From Lentzea sp. NBRC 105346 (GTDB taxonomy: Bacteria > Actinomycetota > Actinomycetes > Mycobacteriales > Pseudonocardiaceae): a stretch of DNA of 64,000 bases. The notes beneath the pieces are model-generated. The model was not told the DNA's origin, did no database searches, and saw nothing but the letters and a program-made list of their open reading frames with translations. Positions 51,353 through 59,934 of the stretch are shown here, piece after piece. The stretch covers positions 184,988 through 248,987 of the forward strand of contig NZ_BSTQ01000006.1 in NCBI RefSeq assembly GCF_030269605.1, written 5' to 3'. Each line of letters begins with the position of its first letter. The first letter of the stretch is position 1. The position numbers and the translations under genes are program-made.

Positions 51353-52249
51353 ATGGGGGTTAAGCGAACGATCAGCATGGTCATGGCCGCCGGCGTCGCC
51401 TTGGCGATGGTCACTCCGGTGGCACACGCCGACGAGAACGCGCGGCAGTTGTTGTTCTTCAACCACGCCTACGGTGTCTTCGACCGGCAGACGGCCGACG
51501 CCATCGAGCACTCCACCTACCTGCGGGAGTTCGCGAACTTCCAGGTCCGGACCACGACCGGCGAGCAGGGCACGTGGACCGGCCGCTACCTGTACGGCCG
51601 CGAGACATACATCGAACTGTTCGGCGTCGGCGACGTGCCCGGCCAGGACGGCACCCTCGGCTCCGCCGGCCTGGGCGTCTCGACCGAGCACGACGGCGAC
51701 TTCGAACAGGTCACCGAGAACCTGCGCAAGCAGGGTGTGGCCGACCCGATCTACTTCCTGCAGAAGCGCGACTTCGGCGACCACGTGCCGGTGCCGTGGT
51801 TCGACGCGGTCTTCACCGACACGCAGTACGACAAGTTCGGCGCTTGGGCCATGGAGTACCGGCCGGAGTACCTCGCGGACCCGCGCAGCAAGGTCGAGCC
51901 CGAGAGCTACCCCGGTGACGTCGGCCGGGAGCGCTACCTCAACGACGACTACCGCGACCACCTCATGCGCGACGTCACCGCGATCCGCGTCGGCGTCACC
52001 GCCGGGGATCTCGCCGACACCGTGCCGCTGCTGAAGGCCGGCGGGTTCGCCGTGCGGACCGTGCCGGGTGGTGTCGTGGCGCAGTGCGGTGGCACGGAGA
52101 TCCGGTTCGACACCGTGCCCGTCGAACAGGCCGGGGTGAAGCGGATCGAGTTCTCACTCAACCACCCGGTGCTGCAACGGCACGAGGAGCGGCTCGGTTC
52201 GTCGACCCTCGTGGTCGGGCCCGGATCCCATGCGGTGTGGACGTTCTAG
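51353..52249 (+). CDS. DUF5829 family secreted protein
   Basis: A 298-residue secreted protein with a signal peptide (KRTISMVMAAGVALAMVTPV, cleavage near AHA). The mature N-terminus LLFFNHAYGVFDRQTADAIE, then STYLREFANFQVRTTTG, is the signature of DUF5829. The family has a VOC-like look (RYLYGRETYIELFGVGD; AFDAVFTDTQYDKFGAW) but no assigned activity. The ATG follows GGGG and lies 96 bases after the divergent PPOX start. Confidence 0.75.
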   Translation: MGVKRTISMVMAAGVALAMVTPVAHADENARQLLFFNHAYGVFDRQTADAIEHSTYLREFANFQVRTTTGEQGTWTGRYLYGRETYIELFGVGDVPGQDGTLGSAGLGVSTEHDGDFEQVTENLRKQGVADPIYFLQKRDFGDHVPVPWFDAVFTDTQYDKFGAWAMEYRPEYLADPRSKVEPESYPGDVGRERYLNDDYRDHLMRDVTAIRVGVTAGDLADTVPLLKAGGFAVRTVPGGVVAQCGGTEIRFDTVPVEQAGVKRIEFSLNHPVLQRHEERLGSSTLVVGPGSHAVWTF

Positions 52250-52252
52250 GCG

Positions 52253-52828
52253 TCAGCAGCGCTTCGTCCGCACGACCCCGCGGCTGGACTCGGCCAGCAT
52301 GAAGCTGCGCCGGCTCCGGTCCGAGGTGCCGAGGTTGACCCGCAGCTCCGCGTTCACGTTGAGGTTGCGGGCTTCCCCGCACGGCGCCCAGACGATCGAC
52401 GCGACGTCGGGCCGGTAGGTCGTCTGCCAGTCGTCGGACCTCGGGCCGTTGAACGGGAAGCTCACCGACGTGGTCTGCGGCATGCCCTGGAAGTAGATGT
52501 TGAGCCGGTGCAACGCGTTCGCACCGGCCTCCAGGTGGGCGAAGCCGCGGTAGGACGTGCGGGCGAGCGCGTAGGTGTAGCCCGCCGGAACGCTCACGCG
52601 CAGGTTCAGCTGGCAGTTCTTCCGGAACTCGACGGGACCCGCGCCGCCGCCGGCCTGCGCGAGGAACGCACGGTAGTTGATGGTGAAGGTCCGGCCGCTG
52701 GTGGAGATGTCCGTGGTGCCCGCCCGGCAACCCGATCCGTTGGCGGTCACCACTTCGACCTGCGCCGGAGCCGCGATGTCGGCTGGAACCAGGGTCGACA
52801 GTGCCAGCATTGCTGCCGTGATCAGCAT
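52253..52828 (-). CDS. DUF4360 family secreted protein
   Basis: A 191-residue secreted protein. A short signal peptide precedes VVTANGSGCRAGTTDISTSG, and the fold has VEFRKNCQLNLRVSVPAGYT then YALARTSYRGFAHLEAGANA, ending in a basic tail with Cys. This is the DUF4360 pattern, known from fungal and bacterial secreted proteins. Function is unknown. It is convergent with the DUF5829 gene, with only three bases between stops. Upstream is a 166-bp fold-back element. Confidence 0.8.
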   Translation of the reverse strand: MLITAAMLALSTLVPADIAAPAQVEVVTANGSGCRAGTTDISTSGRTFTINYRAFLAQAGGGAGPVEFRKNCQLNLRVSVPAGYTYALARTSYRGFAHLEAGANALHRLNIYFQGMPQTTSVSFPFNGPRSDDWQTTYRPDVASIVWAPCGEARNLNVNAELRVNLGTSDRSRRSFMLAESSRGVVRTKRC

Positions 52829-52915
52829 GAGGAGCCCTTTCAGGATCCGTTCGCGGCGGCAGCATCAGACGCTATCGGGAGCGCCTGGGACGAAACTCCA
52901 CCAGACAGCCGATCC

Positions 52916-53081
52916 CTAGTGGCGTGGGTCGCAACGTTGCCGTGGGAATTCGCGGTCAGATGGACGCATCGGGGTGCCAGCCCCGCGTCCTCATCCTGGT
53001 TGGCTGTGGGCGTGGGGCCGGTGCCGCGAGGCGTCCCGCTGAGCGTGAATTCACCGCCAACGTTGCGAGCCACGCCACTAG
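52916..53081. mobile_element. 166-bp fold-back (MITE-like) element with CTAG ends
   Basis: Almost the whole stretch is one imperfect palindrome. The outer 24 bases of each arm (CTAGTGGCGTGG...CGCAACGTT) match with one mismatch, and the next 10 bases include GAATTC on both sides. The inner 45 bases of each arm still match at about 32 positions, many mismatches being G-T-compatible. Both ends are CTAG, which would fit a 4-base target or an integral end. It carries no ORF. Its right end supplies or overlaps the TAG stop of the EamA gene. Confidence 0.7.
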
Positions 53082-53980
53082 TTCTCCGAGTGCACCAGCA
53101 CCTGTGCGGGCGCTTGGCGTGGTGTGCGCACGAGCACCATCGCTGCCGACGCGATGATCAGCACGCAGCCCACGGCGACGGCCCACGTGATCCGCTCGTT
53201 GAGGAACAACGCGCCCCAGCCCACGCCGAACAGCGGGACCAGCAGGGCGACCATCATGGCCTGGGAGGGGCCGACGTCGGCGACCAGCCTGAAGTACAAC
53301 AGGAAGCCGATCGTTGTGCACAGCACCGCGAGCGCCAGGACGTTGAGCACGATCGACCAGGTGAAGTCGATGCCCGGCAGTTCCTTGGCCCAGAAGGGAA
53401 GGATGAACAGACCGGCCAGCAGCTGGGAGCAGCCCGCCGTGCCCACCGGGTCCACGCCGTGCGCGAAGCGCTTCACGTACACGCCGGCCAGGGCGTAGCA
53501 GAGCGCCGCGAGCAGACAGGCCCCGATACCCAGCCAGAACGCCGTGGAGTGGTGGCCGGACGACCCGCCGCTCGTGACGAACCCGACGCCGGTCATGCCG
53601 ACCACCAGGCCGACGATGCCGCGCACGGTCAGCTGCTGGCTCAGGAAGACCGCCGACAGCAAGGTGCCGAACAGGGGAGTGCTCGAGTTGATGATCGCCG
53701 AGTAGGACGACGGGATGTGCACCGCCGCGAACGAGAACAGCAACATGGGCGCGGCGACGTTGAACAGCGCCACCACGATGTAGTGCTTCCAGTGCGCACT
53801 CCACCTCGGCTGGAACCGGATCATCGCGAAGTACGGCAGGAACGCGAGACCGCCCACTCCCACCCGCAGACCCGCGGTGGGCACGGCGCCGATCACCGGC
53901 GCGAGGATGCGCAGGAACATGAACGACGCACCCCACAGCGCGCCGAGGATCAGCAGCCGTGCCCAGTCCGCTTTGCGCAT
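53078..53980 (-). CDS. EamA-family (DMT) transporter
   Basis: A 300-residue membrane protein with ten hydrophobic helices in two repeats. Family features: LLILGALWGASFMFLRI at the N-terminus and LVVGMTGVGFVTSGG, and the second repeat starting LGIGACLLAALCYALAGVYV. DMT/EamA proteins export amino acids or metabolites. The ATG overlaps the trpA stop by one base (TGATG), so it is translated with trpA and trpB. Co-location suggests export of tryptophan or a Trp-derived product. The stop lies within the fold-back element. Confidence 0.87.
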   Translation of the reverse strand: MRKADWARLLILGALWGASFMFLRILAPVIGAVPTAGLRVGVGGLAFLPYFAMIRFQPRWSAHWKHYIVVALFNVAAPMLLFSFAAVHIPSSYSAIINSSTPLFGTLLSAVFLSQQLTVRGIVGLVVGMTGVGFVTSGGSSGHHSTAFWLGIGACLLAALCYALAGVYVKRFAHGVDPVGTAGCSQLLAGLFILPFWAKELPGIDFTWSIVLNVLALAVLCTTIGFLLYFRLVADVGPSQAMMVALLVPLFGVGWGALFLNERITWAVAVGCVLIIASAAMVLVRTPRQAPAQVLVHSEN

Positions 53981-54774
53981 CAGGCGGCGTCCGGCGTCCG
54001 CAATCCGCGCACGAAGCCTTCGATCTCCTTGCGCGCCAACGAGACGTCGTCGAGGTTGCGCTCGACGAGGAGGCTGAAGTGGCTGCCCACGATCACGCCG
54101 TCCGCGCCCGCGTTCCAGAAGTCGACGACCTGGCTGTGCTTGCTCACCCCGAACCCGACGACGATCGGCTTGTCGGTGAGTGAACGCAGCATCTCGATGC
54201 GCTGCACCGAGTTGTCCTCGAACTCGGCGCTCGGGCCCGTCGTGCCGAACCGGCTGATGACGTAGGTGAACGCACTCGAGGTGTCGAACAGCCGCGTCGC
54301 GCGGTCGATCGGGGTGTTCGGGGCGACCATCTGGATGCAGCCCAAACCGTGTTCCGCCAACAGTTCCATGTGCTCGGCGGACTCGTCGATCGGCAGGTCC
54401 GAGCACACGACGCCGTCCACGCCGATGTCGGCGAGCTCGGCGTACGCGCTGCGGCCGCGCTTGAAGAGCAGGTTGTAGTAGAGCAGCAGCCCGATCGGCA
54501 GGTCGGGGTAGATCTCCCGGATGTCGCGGAGCATCTCCACGCAGCCGTCGTAGGTCATGCCGGCCTTGAGCGACCGCGCCATCGACCGCTGGTTGATCGG
54601 TCCGTCCGTGATCGGGTCGGAGAACGGGAATCCGAGCTCGACCGCGTCCGCGCCCGCGTCGACGGCGGCCCGGATCAGCGCGAGGCTCTCCTCGCGGTTG
54701 GGGTCTCCCAACGTGAAGAACGGGATGAACATCTTGCGGTCGGCAGCCTGGAACGTCTTGTCGAATCGGTTCAT
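53980..54774 (-). CDS. trpA: Tryptophan synthase alpha subunit
   Basis: A 264-residue TIM-barrel protein that splits indole-3-glycerol phosphate to indole. The catalytic Glu is in VELGFPFSDPITDGPINQRS and the second acid (Asp60 of the enteric enzyme) is the D of ITDG. FGVSKHSQV and GVIVGSHFS bind phosphate. TrpB is seven bases upstream and EamA overlaps its end. The order trpB-trpA-EamA without trpC, trpD or trpE is unusual for primary metabolism and suggests a second set for secondary metabolism. Confidence 0.93.
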   Translation of the reverse strand: MNRFDKTFQAADRKMFIPFFTLGDPNREESLALIRAAVDAGADAVELGFPFSDPITDGPINQRSMARSLKAGMTYDGCVEMLRDIREIYPDLPIGLLLYYNLLFKRGRSAYAELADIGVDGVVCSDLPIDESAEHMELLAEHGLGCIQMVAPNTPIDRATRLFDTSSAFTYVISRFGTTGPSAEFEDNSVQRIEMLRSLTDKPIVVGFGVSKHSQVVDFWNAGADGVIVGSHFSLLVERNLDDVSLARKEIEGFVRGLRTPDAA

Positions 54775-54781
54775 GTGTTGG

Positions 54782-55972
54782 TCAGATCCCCCGGTAGTGC
54801 CAGTACTCGTCCAGGTCCTTGTCGCCGCGCCCGGAGATGCACACGAGCAGCACGGCTTCGGAGTCCAGCTTCGGCGCGGTGCGCAGGGCGAGTGCGAGCG
54901 CGTGCGCCGACTCGAAGGCCGGAATGATTCCCTCCAAAAGGGACAGTTCCGCGAACGCGTCCACGGTCTCGGCGTCCGACACCGCCTCGTAGGTCGCGCG
55001 GCCGGAGTCCTGCAGCGCCACCAGTTCCGGCCCGACGCCGGGGTAGTCCAGACCCGCGGCGATCGAGTGGGTGTTGGTGATCTGGCCCTCGGCGTTCTGC
55101 AGGAACAGCGAGTGCATGCCGTGGAAGACGCCGGGTGTGCCGCGGGTCAGCGTCGCCGCGTGCTTGTCCGAACCGTCGTCGAGGCCGCCCGGTTCGGCGC
55201 CGTAGAGCCGCACGCTCGGGTCGTCGACGAACGGGGCGAACGTGCCGATCGCGTTGCTGCCACCGCCGATGCACGCGAACACCGCGTCGGGCAGCACACC
55301 CGCCTGCTCGCGCAGCTGCTCCTTGGCTTCGACGCCGATGACGGACTGGAAGTACTTGACCATCGACGGGTACGGGTACGGGCCCGCCGCCGTGCCGAAG
55401 CAGTGGTACGTGCTGCCGACGTTGGTGATCCAGTCGCGCATCGCATCGTTGATCGCGTCCTTGAGCGTGGCACCGCCGGTGCTGACCGGGTGGACCGTGG
55501 CGCCGAAGAGCTCCATGCGCTTGACGTTGGACTGCTGCCGCTGGACGTCGATCGCGCCCATGTACACCTCGACGGGCAGCCCGAGCTTCGCGCCGGTCAT
55601 CGCGGTCGCGACGCCGTGCTGGCCGGCGCCCGTCTCGGCGATGATTCTCGTCTTGCCCATGTACTGGGCGAGCAGCAGCTGCCCGATGACGCTGTTCGTC
55701 TTGTGCGCGCCGCCGTGCAGCAGGTCCTCGCGCTTGAGGTAGATCCGCCGCCCGTACTTCTCCGAGAGTCGTTCGGCGAACATCAGTGGTGTGGCGCGAC
55801 CGGCGAACGTCGTGAGCAGTTCGCGGAACCGGTTCATGAAAACGGGATCGGCCTGGGCTTTGACGAAGCCGTCCTCCACCTCCTGGAGTACGGCGACCAG
55901 GCTCTCCGACGAGTAGTTACCGCCGTATCCCTTGTCTCCGAAACGTGCGCGCAATTCCAACTCGGCGAACAT
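54782..55972 (-). CDS. trpB: Tryptophan synthase beta subunit
   Basis: A 396-residue PLP enzyme that joins indole and serine. The PLP Lys is in HGGAHKTNSVIGQ, ETGAGQHGVATA holds the catalytic Glu, and GGGSNAIGTFAPF grips the PLP phosphate. Length and motifs are those of the canonical TrpB1 class. The ATG has GGGGGA upstream. The 355-base gap before it holds the operon promoter. The gene is downstream of the SARP gene on the same strand. Confidence 0.95.
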   Translation of the reverse strand: MFAELELRARFGDKGYGGNYSSESLVAVLQEVEDGFVKAQADPVFMNRFRELLTTFAGRATPLMFAERLSEKYGRRIYLKREDLLHGGAHKTNSVIGQLLLAQYMGKTRIIAETGAGQHGVATAMTGAKLGLPVEVYMGAIDVQRQQSNVKRMELFGATVHPVSTGGATLKDAINDAMRDWITNVGSTYHCFGTAAGPYPYPSMVKYFQSVIGVEAKEQLREQAGVLPDAVFACIGGGSNAIGTFAPFVDDPSVRLYGAEPGGLDDGSDKHAATLTRGTPGVFHGMHSLFLQNAEGQITNTHSIAAGLDYPGVGPELVALQDSGRATYEAVSDAETVDAFAELSLLEGIIPAFESAHALALALRTAPKLDSEAVLLVCISGRGDKDLDEYWHYRGI

Positions 55973-56327
55973 GTCCCCCGCTCTGCTGCGTCAGCCCATG
56001 GCGAGATGGGCACCCCTGGACAGCGGGTGCGGCGAACGGAAAACCACTGATCAGAGCGCCTCATTGCGCGAAGAAGTCCCCCGGTCGACCCACCCCCCGG
56101 TGGGCACGCGACGTCATCCCCAATCGCGTTCCAATACGAACCTATTGGCCGGTTAGGAGTGCAGAAAGGGCCGAATGGGTGAATGGGGTGCACGTTGAGT
56201 AATGACTGCAGTCTCAACTGGCCAATGTGAGGGGTCCTATTATTTGAGTTTGTCTGAAGGGTGGAACAAAGGTCGAATTTCGTGGCGAATTGCGGGTGAC
56301 GCGTGTATAGGTGCGCGCGGGTGAATC
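55973..56327 (-). promoter_or_regulatory. 355-bp promoter region of trpBA-EamA
   Basis: This gap is AT-richer than its surroundings. On the operon strand it has CTCAAATAATAGG, a possible -10 region. CCAATACGAACCTATTGG (56131-56148) is a perfect inverted repeat with 6-base arms, and GTTGAG...CTCAAC flank ACTGCAGT near 56198-56218. CCAAT occurs three times. An ORF-like stretch with a Trp codon pair was looked for as a leader peptide, but none is convincing. Confidence 0.5.
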
Positions 56328-59114
56328 TCAGCGGGAAGTCGCGGTGGAGTCGGCGGCCGGGCGTCGCGCGGGTGGCACGGTCGCCGCGGCGCTGAGCTTC
56401 TGGGCGAGCTCGTCGGCGTCGGACAGGCCGAGCTCGCGGTAGAGCCGCAGCGCCAGCTGCCAGTGCGGTGCGGCGACGTGCGCGCCGCCGAGCAGTTCGA
56501 GCACGTCTCCGACGGCCCGGTGGCACAGGGCGGCCTGGTACTGGTCGCCGAGCTGTTCGGCCTGGGCGAGGCTGTCGAGGTACGCCTGCAGCGCCTCGCT
56601 CAGCCGGCCGAGCTGCACCAGCGCGGTTCCGGTGGTGTGCAACGTCGGGGCGTGCGCCTCGAACGCCGCCGAGCGGTACAGCCGCAGCGCTTCGTCCGCG
56701 CACGCCAGGGCCTCCTCGGCTTCGTGCTGGCGCAGCAGGACGTTCGCGAGGTTGTTGAGGATGTTGGCCTGGGCGCGCACGTCGCCGGCGAGGCGGGCGA
56801 TGGCCAGTGCCTCGCCGAAGCGTTCGCGCGCCTCGTCGTCGCGGCCGGCCAGCAGCAGGCAGTAGCCGAGGTTGCCCAGCGCCGCGTACTCGACGTGCTG
56901 GTCGCCGCGCGCCAGCTGCAGCGCGCGGTCGCACTCGTGGATCGCCTGGTCGATGCGGCCCATCTGGGCCAGCGACGAACCGACGCGCAGCAGCAGCGTC
57001 GCCTCGACGTGCTCGTCGTGCAACGCCCGTGCCGCCCGCAGCCCGACCAGGCACGCCTCCAGGCGGCTCACCGGGTTGCCGCGGCGGAAGTGGAACGAGT
57101 CCACGCACAGCGCGAGCTTCCACGTGCGTTCGTGCTCGCCGTGGTGCTCGGCCAGTTCCATCAGCAGGCGGAGGTTGGTCTCCTCCTGGGTGAACCACTC
57201 GACGGCCGCGTTGTGCGACGACAGTTCGGGGTAGCTCGTCGGCGGGTGCTCCGGTGCCGGGAACGGCCGCACGTGGTCGGACAGCAGGGCCCGCGCGCTG
57301 TCCGCGACATAGAGGTAGTAGTCGAGCAGCCGCGCGGTGCTGACCGCGTTGTCGGCGTCGTCCGCCGCGAGCTGCCGGGTGAACAGGCGCACCAGGTCGT
57401 GCCGCGAGTAGCGGTCCGGCGTGGACTCGTGCAGCAGGTTCGCCCACGCCACGGTCCGCAGGTGCGTGCGGGCGGCGCCGACGCTGATGCCGGACAACGC
57501 GGCGGCCGCGTACCCGTCGAGGTCCGTGCCGGGGTGCAGGCCGAGGCCGCGGAACATCTGCGCTGCGCCGGCGGGCAGTTCGCGGTAACTGACGGTCAGC
57601 GCGGCGTGCACGCCCCGGCCCGCTTCGGGCAGTGACAGGGCGTCGAGCCGGTTCTGCTCGTCGCGCAGTTCCTCGACCAGCGACTGGACTGTCCATCGTG
57701 GACGGGAGGCGAGCCGGGCGCCCGCGACCCGCAACGCGAGCGGCAGCCGGTCGCACAGCTCGACGAGTTCGGCCGTGGCCTGCGGTTCGGATTCCGTGCG
57801 GTGCACGCCGAGCATGCCGGTCAGCAGGTCCTTCGCCGCCGCGATCTCCAGCGTGTGCACGGGAAGCACCGACGCGCCCTCGGTCACCACGAGGTCGCTC
57901 AGCCCGTGCCGGCTGGTCACCAGCACCAGGCAGCGCGCGGAACCGGGCAGCAGCGGCCGCACCTGGTCGGCCGAGCGGGCGTTGTCCAGCACGACCAGCA
58001 CGCGCTTGCCCGCCAGCAGCGAGCGGAACTGGGCGGCCTGGTGGTCCAGGTCGGTGGCGATCTGCGCGTCGGTCATGCCGAGCGCGCGCAGGAACCCGGT
58101 CAGCGCCGCCCTCGGTTCGACCGGTTCGGTCTCGTCGAACCCGCGCAGGTTCGCGAACAGCTGGCCGTCCGGGAACTCCGCGGCCATCCGGTGCGCCCAG
58201 TGCAGTGCGAGTGCGGTCTTGCCGACGCCGGGCGGGCCGACGAGCAGGCCGATCGCGAAGTCGTGGCCGGTGAGGTCGGTGTCGAGCTGGGCGATCTCCT
58301 CGTCGCGGCCGACGAAGCCGTTGTGCTCCCTCGGCAGCTGGGCCGGCACCGGCTGCCGGACGACCGGCTGCTTCGGTTCGGCGACCGCCACCTCACCCGC
58401 GAGCACGGCCTCGTACGCCGCGCGCAGCTCGGGACCGGGGTCCACGCCGAGCTCGTCGGCCAGCCGTTTGCGGGTCTGATGGAACAGGTCGAGGGCCTCC
58501 GCCTGCCGGCCCGCGCGATGCAACGCCAGCACGCCCTGCGCCACAAGGGCTTCCCGCAGTGGGTGTTTCTGAATCGTTTCGTGCAAATGTCCGGAAAGGG
58601 CTTCGGGCGCGCGTTCCAAGCGGATCAGACGTGCGGTCAAATCCTGCACCGCGAGTAGTCGCAATTCCTCGAGCCGGGCCGATTCGGCGTCCCGGAGTTC
58701 GGCGGACGGAAGATCACTCAGGAACGGTCCGCGCCACAATTGCAGTGCGTCGGTGAGTTTGCGAACCGCGTCTTCGTCTGCGGCGTCGCGCGCGGTAATG
58801 ATCAAGTCTTCGAAGACGAGCACGTCGACCGTGGCGCGATCACCGGTGAGCAGATAACCGGGCGCTCGGGTCACCAGCTCCAAATCGGACCCGAGCACCT
58901 TGCGCAACTGTGCGATGTGGCCCTGCAGCGCGGCCTTTGCCTGGGGCGGAGGTGATCCGTCCCACACGAGCGACATCAGGCGATCTCCGGAGACGACCCG
59001 GTTCAACTCGAGCGCCAGCGCCGCGAGAACCGCGCGCCGCTTGGCGGCACCCAGCGGGACAGGTGCCCCGTCAGGAGAAACCAGCTCGACCGTTCCGAGC
59101 AGGTTGACCCGCAT
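56328..59114 (-). CDS. AfsR/SARP-type regulator (BTAD, NB-ARC, TPR)
   Basis: A 928-residue regulator with the same plan as the SARP at 38507: OmpR-type DNA-binding domain (1-90, VNLLGTVELVSPDGAPVPLG), BTAD (about 95-240), NB-ARC (about 265-530, P-loop GPPGVGKTALAL and Walker B VLVVLDN), TPR array (about 650-900). The tail ends PPARRPAADSTATSR. Its stop is 355 bases before trpB, on the same strand, so it is a plausible activator of trpBA-EamA or of a more distant cluster. The two SARPs share organisation but not close sequence. Confidence 0.9.
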   Translation of the reverse strand: MRVNLLGTVELVSPDGAPVPLGAAKRRAVLAALALELNRVVSGDRLMSLVWDGSPPPQAKAALQGHIAQLRKVLGSDLELVTRAPGYLLTGDRATVDVLVFEDLIITARDAADEDAVRKLTDALQLWRGPFLSDLPSAELRDAESARLEELRLLAVQDLTARLIRLERAPEALSGHLHETIQKHPLREALVAQGVLALHRAGRQAEALDLFHQTRKRLADELGVDPGPELRAAYEAVLAGEVAVAEPKQPVVRQPVPAQLPREHNGFVGRDEEIAQLDTDLTGHDFAIGLLVGPPGVGKTALALHWAHRMAAEFPDGQLFANLRGFDETEPVEPRAALTGFLRALGMTDAQIATDLDHQAAQFRSLLAGKRVLVVLDNARSADQVRPLLPGSARCLVLVTSRHGLSDLVVTEGASVLPVHTLEIAAAKDLLTGMLGVHRTESEPQATAELVELCDRLPLALRVAGARLASRPRWTVQSLVEELRDEQNRLDALSLPEAGRGVHAALTVSYRELPAGAAQMFRGLGLHPGTDLDGYAAAALSGISVGAARTHLRTVAWANLLHESTPDRYSRHDLVRLFTRQLAADDADNAVSTARLLDYYLYVADSARALLSDHVRPFPAPEHPPTSYPELSSHNAAVEWFTQEETNLRLLMELAEHHGEHERTWKLALCVDSFHFRRGNPVSRLEACLVGLRAARALHDEHVEATLLLRVGSSLAQMGRIDQAIHECDRALQLARGDQHVEYAALGNLGYCLLLAGRDDEARERFGEALAIARLAGDVRAQANILNNLANVLLRQHEAEEALACADEALRLYRSAAFEAHAPTLHTTGTALVQLGRLSEALQAYLDSLAQAEQLGDQYQAALCHRAVGDVLELLGGAHVAAPHWQLALRLYRELGLSDADELAQKLSAAATVPPARRPAADSTATSR

Positions 59115-59419
59115 CTGCGAAGCCCCTTCGATTGGTCGGCCGAGCCCCAGGGGACGAATTTTGACACAGTCCTTGACTGCGCAACATCGCTCACACGTTC
59201 GTCCGGTGTTAACGGTTCACCCGATGGGCGTCGGGTTCATGGCGCGGTCACCTCGCATACCCGCAAATGTGTTGGGGGATGGTATCTAGCAAGTGTGGAA
59301 GCGGTCTCACAACCGTTGTTGACCAGGGCTTGAGGTTGGGCGTTGGCGGCGCGTTGGGGCGGCGTTGGTGACCTCTGGTGCTCTTCGATCGAGCACCGGT
59401 ACCGCCGTAGGAGGCCGCC
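59115..59419. other. 305-bp divergent intergenic region
   Basis: It separates the leftward SARP from the rightward YbaB-like gene. GGTGCTC (59377-59383) and GAGCACC (59391-59397) form a 7-bp stem around TTCGATC, in the leader of the YbaB-like gene. TTGACC occurs near 59331 but no good -10 follows. TTGCGC with a 17-base spacer to AAATTC is a weak candidate for the SARP promoter. Nothing else was found. Confidence 0.4.
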
Positions 59420-59905
59420 TTGGACCCGTATCAGTGGGTGAACGAGTTCGAGTCCCGACTCGCTGACCTGAAAAAGAAGTCCGAGGACCTGCAGGAGAAC
59501 TTCGAGTCCGCGTCCGCGACCGTGACCAGCAAGGACAACGCCGTCACGGTGACCGTCGGACCGAACGGCGGCCTGCAGAACCTCCAGCTCGGCCACCGCG
59601 CCGTCGAGCTCGGCGCGCCGCGGCTGACCGCGTTGATCCTGGAGACCGCGCGTCAGGCGCAGCGGAAGGCGGCGGGCAAGGTGCTCGAGGTGTTCCAGCC
59701 GCTCGGTGAGGGCACCGAGACGATGCAGATGGTCATGGACTCGATCCCGGCGGACCCCGAAACGGAAGAAGAAGACACCTTCGAGGTCGAGGAGGCCGCT
59801 CCGCCGCCTCCGCCGGTCCAGCGGCCCGCACCCGCCGCCGTGCGCCCGCCGTCGCGCCGCTCGCGTCCCGCCGACGACGAAGACGACGACAACAACCCTT
59901 GGTGA
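59420..59905 (+). CDS. YbaB/EbfC-like protein of a type VII-associated operon
   Basis: A 161-residue protein. Residues 1-100 look like YbaB/EbfC: helix FESRLADLKKKSEDLQENFE, strands NAVTVTVGPNGGLQNLQLG and helix RLTALILETARQAQRKAAGK. The tail is acidic with a Pro stretch and ends DDDNNPW. YbaB-type proteins bind DNA; the version coded next to WXG100 proteins in actinomycetes may instead be a secretion-associated helper. The start is TTG with TAGGAGG five bases upstream. The WxG-like gene follows 29 bases later. Confidence 0.75.
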   Translation: MDPYQWVNEFESRLADLKKKSEDLQENFESASATVTSKDNAVTVTVGPNGGLQNLQLGHRAVELGAPRLTALILETARQAQRKAAGKVLEVFQPLGEGTETMQMVMDSIPADPETEEEDTFEVEEAAPPPPPVQRPAPAAVRPPSRRSRPADDEDDDNNPW

Positions 59906-59934
59906 CCCGGTAGAACGAGGAAGCAGGAACAGTC

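Noticed and set aside
55980..56065. Possible Trp leader peptide (MRRSDQWFSV...) before trpB
   Set aside because: It has only isolated Trp codons, no stop before trpB in that frame, and no paired hairpin-plus-U-run.
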